From Pedinophyceae sp. YPF-701 (taxonomy: Eukaryota; Chlorophyta; Pedinophyceae), in contig CAJZHL010000014.1 in NCBI GenBank assembly GCA_916048055.1, forward strand, positions 434,001-498,000: a stretch of 64,000 nt of DNA, read 5' to 3'. The notes below the pieces were generated by a model. It ran no database searches and was not told where the DNA came from. It was given only the letters and a program-made list of their open reading frames with translations. Shown in pieces: positions 11,554 to 23,500 of this stretch. The translations under genes were made by a program, and so were the position numbers. Position 1 is the first letter of the stretch. The number at the start of each line of letters is the position of its first letter.

Positions 11554-13025
11554 CGCGGAAACGCGCGCTCACGCCGGGGATCCCGGGCCCGGCCGCGGTA
11601 GCGAGACGCGCGACCTCAGGTGAGGAAGCGTGAGAGCCTGGAGCGCCCGGGGTCTCCTGGCGCTGTCGGGGCTGTGGCCGCCGTCAATCAATTCCTGCTC
11701 GGGGAATTTCGGCGGAGATCGGCGTTCGTTGCCTGTGTTCGCGGCCCGGCCTCGCACGATACTGAAGTCCCTTGGAGCGACAATGCTGCCCACAGCGACG
11801 CTTCCAGTGCGTTTACAGCACGGACGGACACTCCCTGCGACTCCTGCTGCGAACCTCGGCCGCGAGACCCAGTGAAGCCCGCGCCGGCCACGCTCGGTGG
11901 GACTCCACCACTCCTCCGCTCCGCGCCTCGCACGGCCACGCATGACTCCGGACTGATCGGGGCCCCGCGGGACGAGCAGCGGTACCGCTTACGGCGCACC
12001 AGAAGCCGAGGACGCACCACAACACGGAACCATGACAAGAAGCGGCACGGCGCACTACCAAGTCACCTGGCCATCTGCCCGCCGGCGCGCGACGAAAGGA
12101 CGCTCGGCGCACCGCCTCCGTCTGCACGCACCCAGCGCGGACATTGCCGACTTTCTTCGGCAGGTCCACCGCGCCAGGCACGCGGGGGGGGGTGGCGAAC
12201 CTCGACGATGTCAAACTTTGGTGCAGGCGTGTGCCCGGATCGATCCACGGCCGCGCTCCCGCTGCGCTGGCGGCGGTGAGACGGACCAGGCAGCGTCGCT
12301 GCGGCGTCGTGCGTGGAATTACAGGAAGGCGCAAGATGCAGGTAGTGGGTGCGCGTTGTCAGTAGCGGGCAGGGTGGGTGAGGGATGCAGCCTCCCGCCG
12401 GGCGCGGTGCTGCTCCGCGGTCGGCCTGAATTGCCGCACCGCGTCGCGCCGGGTCTCGTCCGCCGCCGGCAGCAGAAACGGTAGGGGGCACGCACGCACA
12501 CGTGCGAGTGTGGTTGTGAGAGGACAGCTCGACCGCGCTGCGAGTGGTCGCTTTCGCGGACTGTTGGAGGGCCCGCGTCGTTCGTCGGGCGGTCGGCGCC
12601 TACGGTAAGGAGCCATCGGCGCAGCCCAGCTGCAGCCATGTGTGCTGAGCGCGGGGGAAAATCGGTGGCCTGAGCGGCGCTGCCGCCCGGTTGTTCCTCG
12701 TGACGGTGAATATAAATGCATGTTTGTTTGAACGGGCGCACGGTAGCGCATGGACCTCGGGGGGGCGGTTAGAAAGGAAGCAGCAGGTCAAGGGGTAATT
12801 GGGTGGTCGGGAGGGGAGTCTGGTCGAGGAGACCTCGCTGTTTCGCATCTTCCTTCATGCAGCCTGGCCGGCGGAGCGTCGTCGGCGGTCCGTCGCGCCC
12901 CTGCAAGCCCCGGGAGGGCTTGCCGCACTGCTGCCACGCTGGCCATGCGTTCCGGCGCACCATCCGCCGTCCGCGCAGGGGCCGATCCGCAGGCTCAAAT
13001 GTACATCCTCCGAGGCAGCGCCGGC
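11554..13025. other. Intergenic stretch, 1.47 kb
   Basis: Lies upstream of the RING-ligase gene and downstream of the CCT-motif gene, both on the minus strand. I looked on both strands and found no protein or RNA gene I can support; open frames here are short and of random composition. Confidence 0.4.
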
Positions 13026-14777
13026 CTAGAAGTCCTCCGGCAGCCCCAGCTCGTTGTCCTCCCGCAGCGTCGCCAGCGCCAGCTGGAACGCGTCCGTGTC
13101 GTCCTCCACGGCCGACCCCCACTGGTTGTGCTGTGACATCATCGCCAGGTTCCCGTCCGAGAACGACCGCGGCATCGCGGCCCGGCCGGCGCTGCTGCGC
13201 TGCGCCACGCCCTGCTTGGGCGGAGTGGGCGCCTGCGCTGGCGCCGCGGCACCGCCCGTGCGCGCGCCCGGCCCCGCCGGCTGCTCCGGCACGTCCTCGC
13301 CCGTGAAATCGAGCCAGTCCTCGTCCTCCAGGTCGTCGCCCTGCGCCCCCAGGTCCGCCAAGTTGAACTCCGACATCACCTTGCGCATCAGCCCGCTGTC
13401 GTCGTCCCCGCCAAACATGTCCCCGGGGCCGCCGAGGCCAGCGAACACTCCTCCGAGCTCGAGCTGCGTGCCCTGCTCCGCCGCCTTGGCGCGCACGGCG
13501 CCGGCCATGGCCTGCTTCTGCAGCGACGCACCCGCGCCTGCGCCGCTGCCGCCGCTGCCGCCGCTGCCGCCGCCGTCGGAGCCAGGGCCCTGCCACTCGC
13601 CGGGCGCGCCGGGCGGGGCATTGACCTTCGCGAACCTCCCCTTGACGCGCGGCCGCGCGTCCGCCAGCGTCTTCCGGCACTGGTAGCGGATCTTCTTCGC
13701 ACCCTGCGACCACGTCACGGGCACAACGCCCCCCGTCACGCAACGCGCACCGCGCTAGGACAAGCGGGCAGGTATGGCACAGGGTGCCGCGGCGAGCGCG
13801 TCGCTCGCTGGACGGCTGCGGCATGCGCAGCGGCGTGTTGGACTCGCCTTTTGGCGCAGCATGCGCTTGTAGCGGTACCGCTGGAGCTGCGCTGCGCGCA
13901 GCGGCGCGACGCCCGTGCGCGTCCAGTTCTCGTGCATCATCTGCGGCGTCAGCCCGTGGCGCAGCGCCGGCGACACGTGCACGCCGCCCGACCCCTGCCG
14001 GCCCGGCGGCATCCCCGGGCGCCCCGCGCCGTAGCCCAGGAAGTGCAGGTTCAGCGCCTGCATGTGCGGCATCATGTGCGCCATCGGCATGGCTCCACCC
14101 GCGGGCATCATCCCGGGATGGATGGCCCCCACCCCTTGCATCGTCGGGCCGCCCTTGAACTGCTGCTGCGCCCCCGGGCCCGCGCGGCCGACGTCCGGCA
14201 TCATGAAGTGCATGGCCGGCGCGTGCGGGTACCCGACCGGGCCGGCGTGCGCGAACGCGCCCGGCATGAGGCCCGGCGCCGTGGCACCAGCGCGAGCGTG
14301 CGGCGGGGCGCCGGGGAAGTGCGTGGGGAGGTGTCCGGCGGACGAGGGCATCGACATGGCGTGGAGGACGGGCACGTTGGGGCCCGGAGCGGCCGGGCAG
14401 GGCGCGACCGCGGCCACATTCGCGACGGGGACGGTGTGGGAGGGTTGAGCGGCGGGGCCCGCAGCGGGCATGGGCGCCCCGGCCGAGGTGACGGGGGCGT
14501 GTTGCTGGGAGTGCTCCGAGGGCTGGACGTGCTCCGGAGACGCGGAGGTGGTCGAGGGTTCCGGGCTGGCGCGCTTGTTGCCATTGGCCGGGCCGCTGGC
14601 TGTGCCGCTGCCAGAGAACCTCGGGCTGCCTCCTTCGTCGTGCTGGGGCTCGGAGGCACGTTTCTGCTGCTCGTGGGTCGAACGCGTGCCGGTCGAGCCC
14701 GAGTGCGCGCACACTGCCGCGCCGGAGCCGGGGGTGGGCCCGCGGCTGATGTCCATGGGAATTGTGGGGCCATGCAC
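13026..14777 (-). CDS. CCT-motif protein (CONSTANS/PRR-type nuclear regulator)
   Basis: Probable transcription regulator of the family with a CONSTANS, CONSTANS-LIKE, TOC1 (CCT) motif. Exon 1 is 13848-14777 and exon 2 13026-13703, 535 residues. The first 290 residues are Pro/Ala/Met/His-rich and disordered. The CCT motif spans the intron: AAQLQRYRYKRMLRQK ends exon 1 and GAKKIRYQCRKTLADARP begins exon 2, followed by RVKGRFAKV. This join needs a GC donor (AAAAG|GCGAGT) with an ordinary AG acceptor, phase 0. After the motif come about 200 acidic and Gly-rich residues ending ELGLPEDF. No B-box zinc finger or receiver domain is visible, so it is a CCT-only protein. Confidence 0.85.
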
Positions 14778-15684
14778 GCCCTGCAGGGAACGTCAGCGGC
14801 GGCGCTGCACTGAGCATTGCTCCGAGAAGCAGGCACGAAAGTCGAAGCTCGATTTCGCGAAGCACCGTGTCCGTGCGCGTTGAGATCAAGTGCTAGGCCC
14901 AGACGTGCTGCGACGAGCTGCCTCGCCGCGGCGACCGGCGCGCACCTGCATCCTCAACGTGCTTGCCATATTTTCTTCCATGGCAACCTGCATTGCGGGG
15001 CCGCGGCGCTCGCGCGTGTCGGGGCCTATGTATCTGGTCTGATAGGCGGGGAACTGGGGGCGCTGAAACGTCGCCCTCGCGCAGAGCGGCCTCCCGGGGG
15101 ACCGTATTAGACGAACGGGTCGCTGGACGGTCGGGCGAGAGGCTGAATTCTTCGTCGCCGCTGCAGGGGAGCCTCCGTCGGGGACCGTCCCACGCACCTC
15201 GAACGGCCGCTGGTCGCCGTCGCCGGTCACCCGGTGAACTACTTCACGTGCAGGCTCCGCGCGTCGGCGCGAGAGATTCCGCGGAAACACTTCTGCGGGC
15301 CCAGCAGCGTCAGAGGCTTGCTTCGCAGCGGCCCGAGGGGGTGCGGGACACGTTCGGCGCGTATCCAAATCGCGATTCTGAGCACGGGCAGCCGGAGCTT
15401 CCGCGCATTCTGCGCGCTCGCGTCGGGGCGCGTCCCGCAGCAGACCCCCCGATCTACAGTCGTCTCACTGCCACGTACGTACGTTGCCACGCCGCGCCCG
15501 GGCAGGTCGACCGCCGCGAACGGGCGCACGGCGCACAGGCTCGCGAGGTGACACATTCGGCGTCCGTCCCGCGACGTCTGGCTGGCGCTCATTCCCTGAT
15601 GCCCCTGCCGCTGTGAGGGAGCGCGGCACACGCAGGGTGAGAAGGACAGCGGGCCGGTCTCGGGGGTCGCGTGACGGGGCCGCG
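14778..15684. promoter_or_regulatory. Divergent promoter region, CCT gene / DBR1
   Basis: About 0.9 kb between two genes that start away from each other. No coding sequence seen; promoter function is inferred from position. Confidence 0.35.
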
Positions 15685-17540
15685 ATGGTGGACGACGGCC
15701 TCGTGGTCGCGGTGACCGGGTGCGGCCACGGCGAGCTGGAGGCGATGTTTGACGTGGTGAGGGAGATTGAGCAGGCGCGCGGCGTACAGGTGGACCTGCT
15801 GATCAACTGCGGGGACTTCCAGGCCGTGCGCAACGAGGCTGACCTCGAGTGCATGGCCTGCCCGAGAAAGTACCGCCAAATGGGGTGCGTGGACACCAAC
15901 GACCACAGGCAGTGCTCCGCACGCCTCGCACGCGCCCTGGGGGGGTCGCCGCGCGCGACGAACCACGCCCGACGCATGACCATGTCGAATCGAGACCACG
16001 TGGGCCGCGAACGCACGCAGGACCTTCTACCGGTACTACACGGGGGAGCTGAAACCTCCCTGCCCGGTGCTCTTCATCGGCGGCAACCACGAGGCCTCAA
16101 ACCACCTGCACGAGCTGTTCTACGGCGGATGGGCCGCCCCCGACGTCTTCTACCTCGGACAGGTCCGACGCGGCGGCCCCAGGACCGCGCACGCCCCCTG
16201 CTCGCCCGCCGTTGCTCCGCCAGTGCCGCCGCTCTCTCCGCGCGCACCCACGCCTTCGACGGCCCGGGCCGGCGACGCCAGCGCAGGCAGGATGTGTGCG
16301 TTTCGGGGGGCTGCGTATCGCGGGGCTGTCGGGCATATTCAAGCCGCGGGACTACGTGAGAGGTCATCATGAGAAGCCGCCCTACACAGACAGCTCCATG
16401 CGCTCGGCATACCACGTGCGCGAGCTCGAAGTGCACCGCCTCGGCCTCCTCACGGGCCAGGTGGACGTAATGCTCAGCCACGACTGGCCCGCGGGCGTGA
16501 CAGCCTACGGCGACCGCGCACACCTCCTGAAAAAGAAACCGTACTTCCGACAGGTGCGCTGGACGCGGACCGGCACGGACGCATCACGCGGTGCCCGCGC
16601 GCGTCAGGTCCCGCGCAGACGCGTGTCTGACGGGCAGACACTCTGCCGCTGCCCTGGGTGGGCACTAGGCCCGTCGTGACGGGTCGGCCTGCGCCGGTGC
16701 TGCTGCAGGACGACGAGAGGGGGGAGCTGGGGAACCCGCACACGATGGATCTGATGCGCAGGCTCAAGCCCAAGTACTGGTTCAGCGCGCACCTTCACTG
16801 CAAGTTCTCCGCACTCGTGCCGCACGCCGGGGACGCCTGCGCGCCCACGCGCTTCCTGGCCCTCGACAAGCCCATTCCGGGCCGTGACTTCATCCAGATA
16901 GTGCACTTCCCCGGCGTCAAGGTCCGCGGACTCGCATGGCCGCGCCCAGCTCCCCTCACCACCACGCCGCGGACTCGCCGAGGCTCTCCGGTCCCCTGGA
17001 CGACCCCACGGGCTTCCCTGCCTTGCCGTGCAGGGTCCGCGGCAGTTCTCGTTCGATCCGGAGTGGCTCGCGATCCTTCGGTCCACGTCGCACCTGATGC
17101 GCACCACTGCGGCGCCCAGGCCGTTGTCCGCGCAGCTGTCCGGACACGACTGCGCACCGACGCAGGAGGACCGTACCGCCGTAGCCAAGGGGCTCGCGGA
17201 CCACAACGGCGGCGAGGAGAGGGTGCCGAACAATTTTGTACCCACGGTGCCCGCGTACGACCCCGCTCGGCCCGACCCGCGCCCTCAGATGCCATCCGCG
17301 CCGGTCAGATCGGAGCAGACGGTCTTGCTTGGGCGGATCATAGGGCGGGAGCTCCCGCTTCCTGGCGTGGGCGGCGCGCGATGGCAGGGCCAGGGGGGGG
17401 CGGTTGCAGCCCCCACGTCAGCTGGAGAGAACCCAGAGGAGATCGATTTGGACGCCGTGGAGGACAACCCCGAGGAAATCGAGCTCGACGACGACGACGA
17501 CGACGGGGCGCACGAACTAGGATGCTGCGGCGACCGATGA
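15685..17540 (+). CDS. DBR1: RNA lariat debranching enzyme
   Basis: Hydrolyses the 2'-5' bond of intron lariats in the nucleus. Exons 15685-15884, 16021-16162, 16287-16553, 16709-16921 and 17034-17540 join in frame to 442 residues. Metallophosphatase motifs are all present: the Cys and His of [33 protein letters not shown] and SAHLHCKF. The family-specific CPRKYRQM and TFYRYYTGE lie across intron 1, and [16 protein letters not shown] starts exon 3. The C-terminal domain includes [13 protein letters not shown]. The last 50 residues are acidic (runs of Asp), which differs from the animal tail. It converges with the OCP3-like gene 150 bp away. Confidence 0.95.
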
Positions 17541-17592
17541 CACTGTGAACGTCGTAGCGTCAGCCGTGCGGCGCAGATGCGCGCTGCCGTGC

Positions 17593-17597
17593 TTACA
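17593..17597 (-). terminator. Candidate poly(A) signal TGTAA for OCP3-like gene
   Basis: TGTAA on the minus strand about 100 bp past the stop at 17694. Assigned by position only. Confidence 0.35.
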
Positions 17598-17693
17598 ATT
17601 CCATGCACACGCCAACCATCAAAAGCACTCCAACCTCGGCCGCACGTCTGCCCCGCGCATCCCAGGAATACGCCCCCAACGCCCCCCCTTGCA

Positions 17694-18595
17694 TCACCGG
17701 CGCCCCCTGCGGTCCTGGTCGCCCCACTGCGTGCTGTCCGGGGCGGGGCGCGCCCGTCGTCGCCGTCTGCGCCCGTCCGCCTCGCGCCGCGCCTCGAACC
17801 ACGCGATCACGTCCTGGCGGGGCACCTTGTGCAGGTCCCACAGGCTGCGCAGAATCTCGTCCGACGGACGCGACGTCTTCTCGTACACCGTCTCCAGCGT
17901 CCGCTCGATCGTCGGATTGATGCGCTTGCGCCCGATCAACCCCTCGTCCCTGCGCGGGGAGCCGCCCGAAGCAACGCACGCGTGTCGGACCACGCCACAA
18001 GGATGCATGCGCTGGCGTATATATATATGTGTGTATGTTTGGCTCGGAGTGGCTGCGCGGCGGCCTCACCGCAGCTCGAAGAACGTCTTCTTGCCAGCGT
18101 CCTTCTCGTGCTCCACCTGCTTCTGGCGCCTCGTCTCCGCGAGGATCGCCTTGCGCTCCTGCAGACACAGCCGCACACGCTGGCTCGCAACATCAGATGC
18201 GCCCCGAAACGGTCCCACGGGCCAAGCGACGGCGCGGGGCGCGTCCTCACCTTGACGGCCTGCTCCTCGGCCTCCAGCGCGTGCTTGTCCGAGGCGTGCA
18301 CGGCCTCGGGCAACTCCCCGTAGTCCTTCAGCCAACTAATCACGTCGTCGCGGTGCAGCCCGAGGTCCCCCGACAGACGCTTGATGCTCACGTTGCGCTT
18401 TCCGGCGAAAAAGGCCTTCTTGAGCTGGCGCACCTGCCACGGCTGCAGCATGCCGTAGTTGAAGCTGTCCTTCTCTCGGGCGGCGGCCATGCAGCAGGCG
18501 CGCCGCGCGGGCGCGCTGACGACGCTCGGGGCGCGCGGGGCGCGGACGGCGCGCTGGCAGAGAGCCGCGGGAACGCGACATTTGGGACGCAGCAT
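17694..18595 (-). CDS. OCP3-like protein with two homeodomain-like helical regions
   Basis: Exons 18251-18595, 18070-18158 and 17694-17949 give 229 residues with matching phases. The N-terminus (MLRPKCRVPAALCQRAV) is Arg/Ala/Cys-rich and resembles a plastid transit peptide. Two helix-turn-helix-like stretches follow: FNYGMLQPWQVRQLKKAF to DDVISWLKDYG, and RINPTIERTLETVYEKT to RQDVIAWFEARR, linked by a charged helix. The pattern resembles plant OCP3, a homeobox protein reported in chloroplasts, where it affects RNA editing; that identification is from memory and moderate. The tail is basic (RRRRRRARP). A short TA/TG repeat lies in intron 2. Confidence 0.65.
18018..18036. repeat. Short TA/TG microsatellite in intron
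   Basis: An alternating TA run followed by TG repeats within intron 2 of the OCP3-like gene; conspicuous in this GC-rich background. Confidence 0.8.
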
Positions 18596-18949
18596 GTTGA
18601 CCCGCGCCTGACGGCCCAGGAGACGCCCTTGCTTGCTAGTGGCACTACAGTCGGTGTCTCGCGATCTGCCGTCGAACGATCAGCGCATCTGAGCAGGGCG
18701 CCACGGCACGCGATTCTGCAAGTCGGACTCGAGCGGTCGCCGTGAAAATTTTGTCGCGGCACCGCGCCCCAGAGGCAAGTGAAATCGCTCAAGACAACAC
18801 GTCTGCCGTGCAGCCACCTCAGGCCTCCGGGGCGTCACATGCAAGGCCGAGCGCGGCAGCAGCTGTGAGCCCCGCGTGCCCCGAGCCCCGACCATTCCTG
18901 GACCGGCACCGCCGCTGCAGTGGGCGACGCGCGCAGGCGCTGCGTCGCG
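18596..18949. promoter_or_regulatory. Divergent promoter region, OCP3-like / RRP45
   Basis: A 354-bp gap between two divergent starts. No recognisable element; bidirectional promoter inferred from position. Confidence 0.35.
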
Positions 18950-20445
18950 ATGGCTCCAACAGACCACGACGGGGTGGTGAGTACGTGCGAGAAGGAGTTC
19001 GTGAAGACCGCCATCGAGGCCGGCGTCAGACTCGACGGCAGGAAGCCGTACGATTTCCGCGACATCCACATCGAGTTCGGGCTGGACGACTGCAGCGCAG
19101 GTCGGTCGCCGGACGCACGCAAATGTGGCTCATCCTCGCTCTGTGCCGGCCTCTCCGCGGTCGCGAGCGCGCGCCCACGTCGAATCTGAGCATCTCGTGA
19201 TGTCGCGCATCCGCATGGGCGCCCGATGCCGCGGATCTGAGCGGTTTTGCGGGTCATTCGTGGGCTGCAGAAGTTTCGCTCGGCGACACAAGGGCGCTCG
19301 CAGTCGTGCGCGGCGAAATAGAGCAGCCGTTCCCAGACCGGCAGTCCGAGGGCAGCGTGCAGTTTTTCGTCGACCTCACGGCCCTGGCCGCCCCTGCTGT
19401 CGACTACAGCACCACCAGCGAACTCACCGCACAGGCACGCCCTTCCGCCCCGGCTCCCTACGTCCCCCGCGCCGAGGGTCGCCCCTCGCCGCCCACACTG
19501 CCGCTCTACCAGCCCTGACCCCCCCGTTCGGCACGCGGTGCTTCTGCAGCTTGTTCGCACAGTCGAGCGCTCGCTGAAGAACTCGCGCGCGATCGACCTC
19601 GAATCCCTGTGCATCGTCACGGGGCGGCGATGCTGGGCCCTGCGCGTCGATATCCGCGTGCTCGACCACAACGGCAACCTAGTTGACGTGTGCATTCTGT
19701 CTGCGCTGGCCGCCCTGCGGTGCTTCCGACGTCCGGAAGTGACGCTCGGCGGGGAGACCGGGCAGGAGGTCGTCATTCACTCTACCGACGTGCGCGAGTC
19801 GGTCCCGCTCAGCATCCACCACCTCCCGATCCCCACGACACTCGCCGTGGCACACAAGGGGCAGCATCTCGTCGTGGACCCGACGCTGCTGGAGGAGAAC
19901 GCGATGGAGGGGACCGTGACTGTTGTGTGCAACGTGTTCCGCGAGGTCTGCGCGATGCACGCAGCGGGGGGCGTCGCGCTGACTCAGGACCAGGTCCAGG
20001 AGTGCTTGGAGGTGCGTGTCGGATGACACCCCGGGGGGGGGGGCTGGAACCTCCTGCCCCGCCGCGTCGGCACTGACGCGCTGTTTCTGAGCGCGAAAGC
20101 GCCTCGACTGCTTCTTGAGTGCGTGTCGACGTGTTGCCGTTTGTGGAGTGTTGTGTGCAGGTGGCGTGCGTGAAGGCGGGGGAGGTGACGGCGTTGCTGA
20201 AGAAGGCGATCGAGAAGCACGAGGCCGAGCGTGTGCAGATGCGCGTGCGGCGCAGGGGGCAGGGACAGGACGTCGACCTGGAGGGTGCAGCGCGGCCCGG
20301 GCCCGTGGGCAACGCCCCGCGGGTGGAGAGCATGTCGGAGGACTCGGGGACGACGGACGACGAGGCCGCGAAGCCGTCGCATCCGCTCCATCCGCCTTCG
20401 AAGAGGAAGAGCGCGGGGAAGGCGGGGAAAAGGAAGAAGCGGTAG
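18950..20445 (+). CDS. RRP45: Exosome complex subunit RRP45 (EXOSC9)
   Basis: RNase PH-fold ring subunit of the RNA exosome, acting in 3'-5' RNA processing and decay. Exons 18950-19100, 19271-19434, 19550-20011 and 20161-20445 give 353 residues. Family landmarks: FVKTAIEAGVRLDGRKPYDF, the join AEVSLGDTRALAVVRGEI, VQFFVDLTALAAPA, SLKNSRAIDLESLCIV, ALRCFRRPEVTL, VPLSIHHLPIP and LVVDPTLLEENAMEG. The join TSELTAQ to LVRTVERSLKNS aligns without gaps to human EXOSC9 as I recall it, and requires a GC donor (CACAG|GCACGC) at 19435. The C-terminal tail is basic and Lys-rich, like many RRP45 tails. Confidence 0.93.
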
Positions 20446-20529
20446 TTGCACAGCGGAGTCCCCCAGGTGGCTTGATTGGGGGTGTGAGGCGCAGGCAAAG
20501 AGCCGTACGACTCGATGGACTCAGTCGAG

Positions 20530-20534
20530 TTACA
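20530..20534 (-). terminator. Candidate poly(A) signal TGTAA
   Basis: TGTAA on the minus strand about 45 bp past the stop of the large pseudo-subtilase gene. Assigned by position only. Confidence 0.35.
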
Positions 20535-20579
20535 TGGCGTCCTGTATGTCCTCCGCACTTGAGTCGGACAAATTGCTAT

Positions 20580-23500
20580 TCAAAGATCTGCTTTCTGTGC
20601 TGCATCGATGCTGGCAGGCTCCGTCCCAGCGCAGCTGCCTTCTCCGGCCCCATCATGCACCGCTAGTGCATCCTCCTCGTCCTCGCCGCGTTTTTCGCCC
20701 CCGTCGGTGTCCCCCGGGACCTCGATAGCCACCTCCCCCAGTGCCACCTCTGCGTCGCTGTCACCTCGACCCTGCGCCAGACTCCCGTGCCAGGACAGAC
20801 CCATGGAAATGTCCGAGGTCCCAGCCTCGAGCCTGCTGACGTCCGCCGCCGCGGGCTCCTGTTCGTCCTCCATGATCGCACCCAGCGTCCGCTGCACCAC
20901 ATTCCACGTGTCGTGGAGCGACGCTGCGGGCGTACCGCCGAGCGAACGGGCAGCTCGCGCACCGACCGACCCCGTGAGCTCGCGAACCCCGTGTGGGAAG
21001 CGAGCGCTCTCCACGTCAGCTGCGCTGTTGTACCTCCGCCGCCTCTTGAGGGCTCGGGCACGCTCCCGGCTGGCCCGCGACAGACGAGCCTTCAACACGA
21101 CAGCGCCGACGGCGACTACGCCGCCAGCGATGATGCAGCTCACGACGATGATCGCGACCATGGCCGGGTTGTTCGTCATCGCACCGGCGTCCTCATCGTC
21201 CCCACCGACGTCGTCTGCACCTTCGGAGCGATCCGCCGCAACGTTCCCGCCCGAGTCCTGCCGATTCGCAACCTCCGCGGCGGCAGGAGTGGTAGCGGCC
21301 ATCTCCGAGGTCGGAGGCGGCGTGCCCTCCGATGCTGGCTGTTCCGCATTGCCCGCTGTGTTGGAAGAGGTGGGAACAGGCGGGGTGGTGGCGGGCAGCC
21401 CTTGCACGCTCGGGGCCGTCGCAAGGGCCACGCGGATCTGGTCTGCCCCCGTAGCGAGCCTGATGGCGTCCGCGATGCTCTGGAGCGCGGCAGCGCTGCT
21501 CATGGCCGATCCAGCTGCGACGGCAAGGAAATCCGCCTCCTGGGGGTTCCTGGCCAGAAACACGACCCCCAAAGCAAGCGAGACCGTATCGTCTACCTGC
21601 TGGACCTGGCGCCGGCTGCGTCGACCAACGCCGGTGATGTACGCCTCTGTGCGGGCGTCCGAGGGTCCGCCGGCGTCGACCATAGCAGCGCTAGCCGCCT
21701 GCGCCACTGACTGCGTCGTAAGGTCTTGCATGAGCGAGTCCGTCGCGATCGCAGACGGAACGCCCGACGCGGCGAGGGCGACGCTGACCCGAGGGCCCGG
21801 TGGTGCCGTCCGCAGCGGCACGCCGTCTGGCAGCTGCGTCGGGAGGGGAAGTGACGCTGGGGCGGCGGCACCGCCGTTCGCGGGCGCGCTCGAGTTCGAC
21901 GGAGGTGCGGTACCAACCATCAGGGCTGGCGCAGTGGCGTTCTCGGCCGGGTCCGCCGCTGCTGTTGCGCCCTGTGTCGCAGCTGCCGTCGCGAGGGGTG
22001 TTGATGATGCCGCAGGCGCGTTGCTTGCGGGCTCGGATCCGGTTGAGGGGGTTGCCGGCGGTCCAGCCGTGCTCCTTGCCGCCGCGGTCGTGCTTGACGT
22101 GCCGGCAGATCCAGTACCCGCCGCAAGGACCGTTGTTGACACAGGTGTAGTCATCGGAGCTGAAGTTGTGGGTGACTGGGCTCCGGACGTCGGATTGGCC
22201 GGGCTGGTGCCGGACGGCGCCCCAGTACCTGTCGGCGACGCTGCTCCCTGAGCGCCCGCGGTCGCTGCTCCCTGGGCAGCTGTGGTCGCGACTGCCGTCA
22301 GCAGAGGAGCGGCAGCTGCACCCGCAGGGTCATCAAACGCCGTGACGTTCAGGATGAGCTGCCCGAGCTTGCTGCTGGACGTGCCCGCGACGTGCACCAG
22401 GTACTCTTGCCCGGGTACCATCTGTGCTGTCGCCCAACTCGACGACTGGGTGCACGTGGAAGCGGAGACTCCATCTGGGGCGTTGCACTGGCCCAGCACC
22501 GCCCCGCCCCCGGCCTCCCGCACCTCCACGCCCGCGCAGAAGCCCGACCCCTCCCCCGACACCCTCACCACACACGCCCCCGTGCCCCCCGCCCCGCACC
22601 CGCCCGCCAGCCGCACCGCCACCCACACGTCACCGCCGCCGCTCCACACCCCCGCGCCGCCGCAGTCCACGCCCGCCGAGCTCGTCACGCGCCACGTCAG
22701 CGCCGCCCCCCCCACGCTCCCCGCCGCCAGCGCCGCCTCGTCGCCCACGCCCAGGAAGTCGTCCGCGCTCCACACCACCACTGCCGTCTCGCCAGGCGCC
22801 ACCGCGCCGCCGTCCAGCGGGTCGCCCGCCACGTCGCCGCGCACCGCCCCGCCCTGCCGCACCGCCACCGCGTGCACCGCGCCCCGCAGCGCCTCGTCGC
22901 CCGCCGCCCCCGCCTCGCTCACCTCCACGTCCACAAACGCCACCGCCGCCACCGCGCTCCCCACCGCCCGCACGCGCACCTCCGCCCACGCCGACCAGTT
23001 CCCCGGCCCGTACCACACCTCCCCCGGCTCCGCCGCCACCTGCCCGCCGCCGCTCGCACGCACCGCCACCCGCACAGCCCCCACAGGGGCCACGCGCAGC
23101 CGCACCGCCACGCCCGCCTCTGCGCCCGCGCCCGCCAGCTCCAGCCGCGTCACGTTGCTCTCCAGCGCCCGCCCGCCGCGCTCCACGTACACCGCCCGCG
23201 CCAGCCGGTCCGTGTAGTTGCGCCCCAGCGCCGCGTGCCCCGGCACCGCGCCCGCCAGCGCCCCCGCCCACACCACGCGCCTCACCGCGTCCGCGTCCAT
23301 CGCCCGCTCCGCCTCCAGCCGCCGCGCCGCCAGCCCCGCCACCAGCCCCGCCGCCATCGACGTCCCCGTCGACCCCGTCGCAAACTGCTTAAACTCCGAC
23401 GTCTCGCTCGCGCCGCCCACGTCCGTCCCCGGCGCAAACACGTCCACGCACCGCCCGTGGTTCGAGTACGCCGCGTCCATGTCCACCCGCCGCCAGTCAA

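Noticed and set aside
12769-14889. A single 706-residue minus frame across the CCT-motif gene
   Set aside because: It is in a different frame from the CCT motif and only reads through because of base composition.
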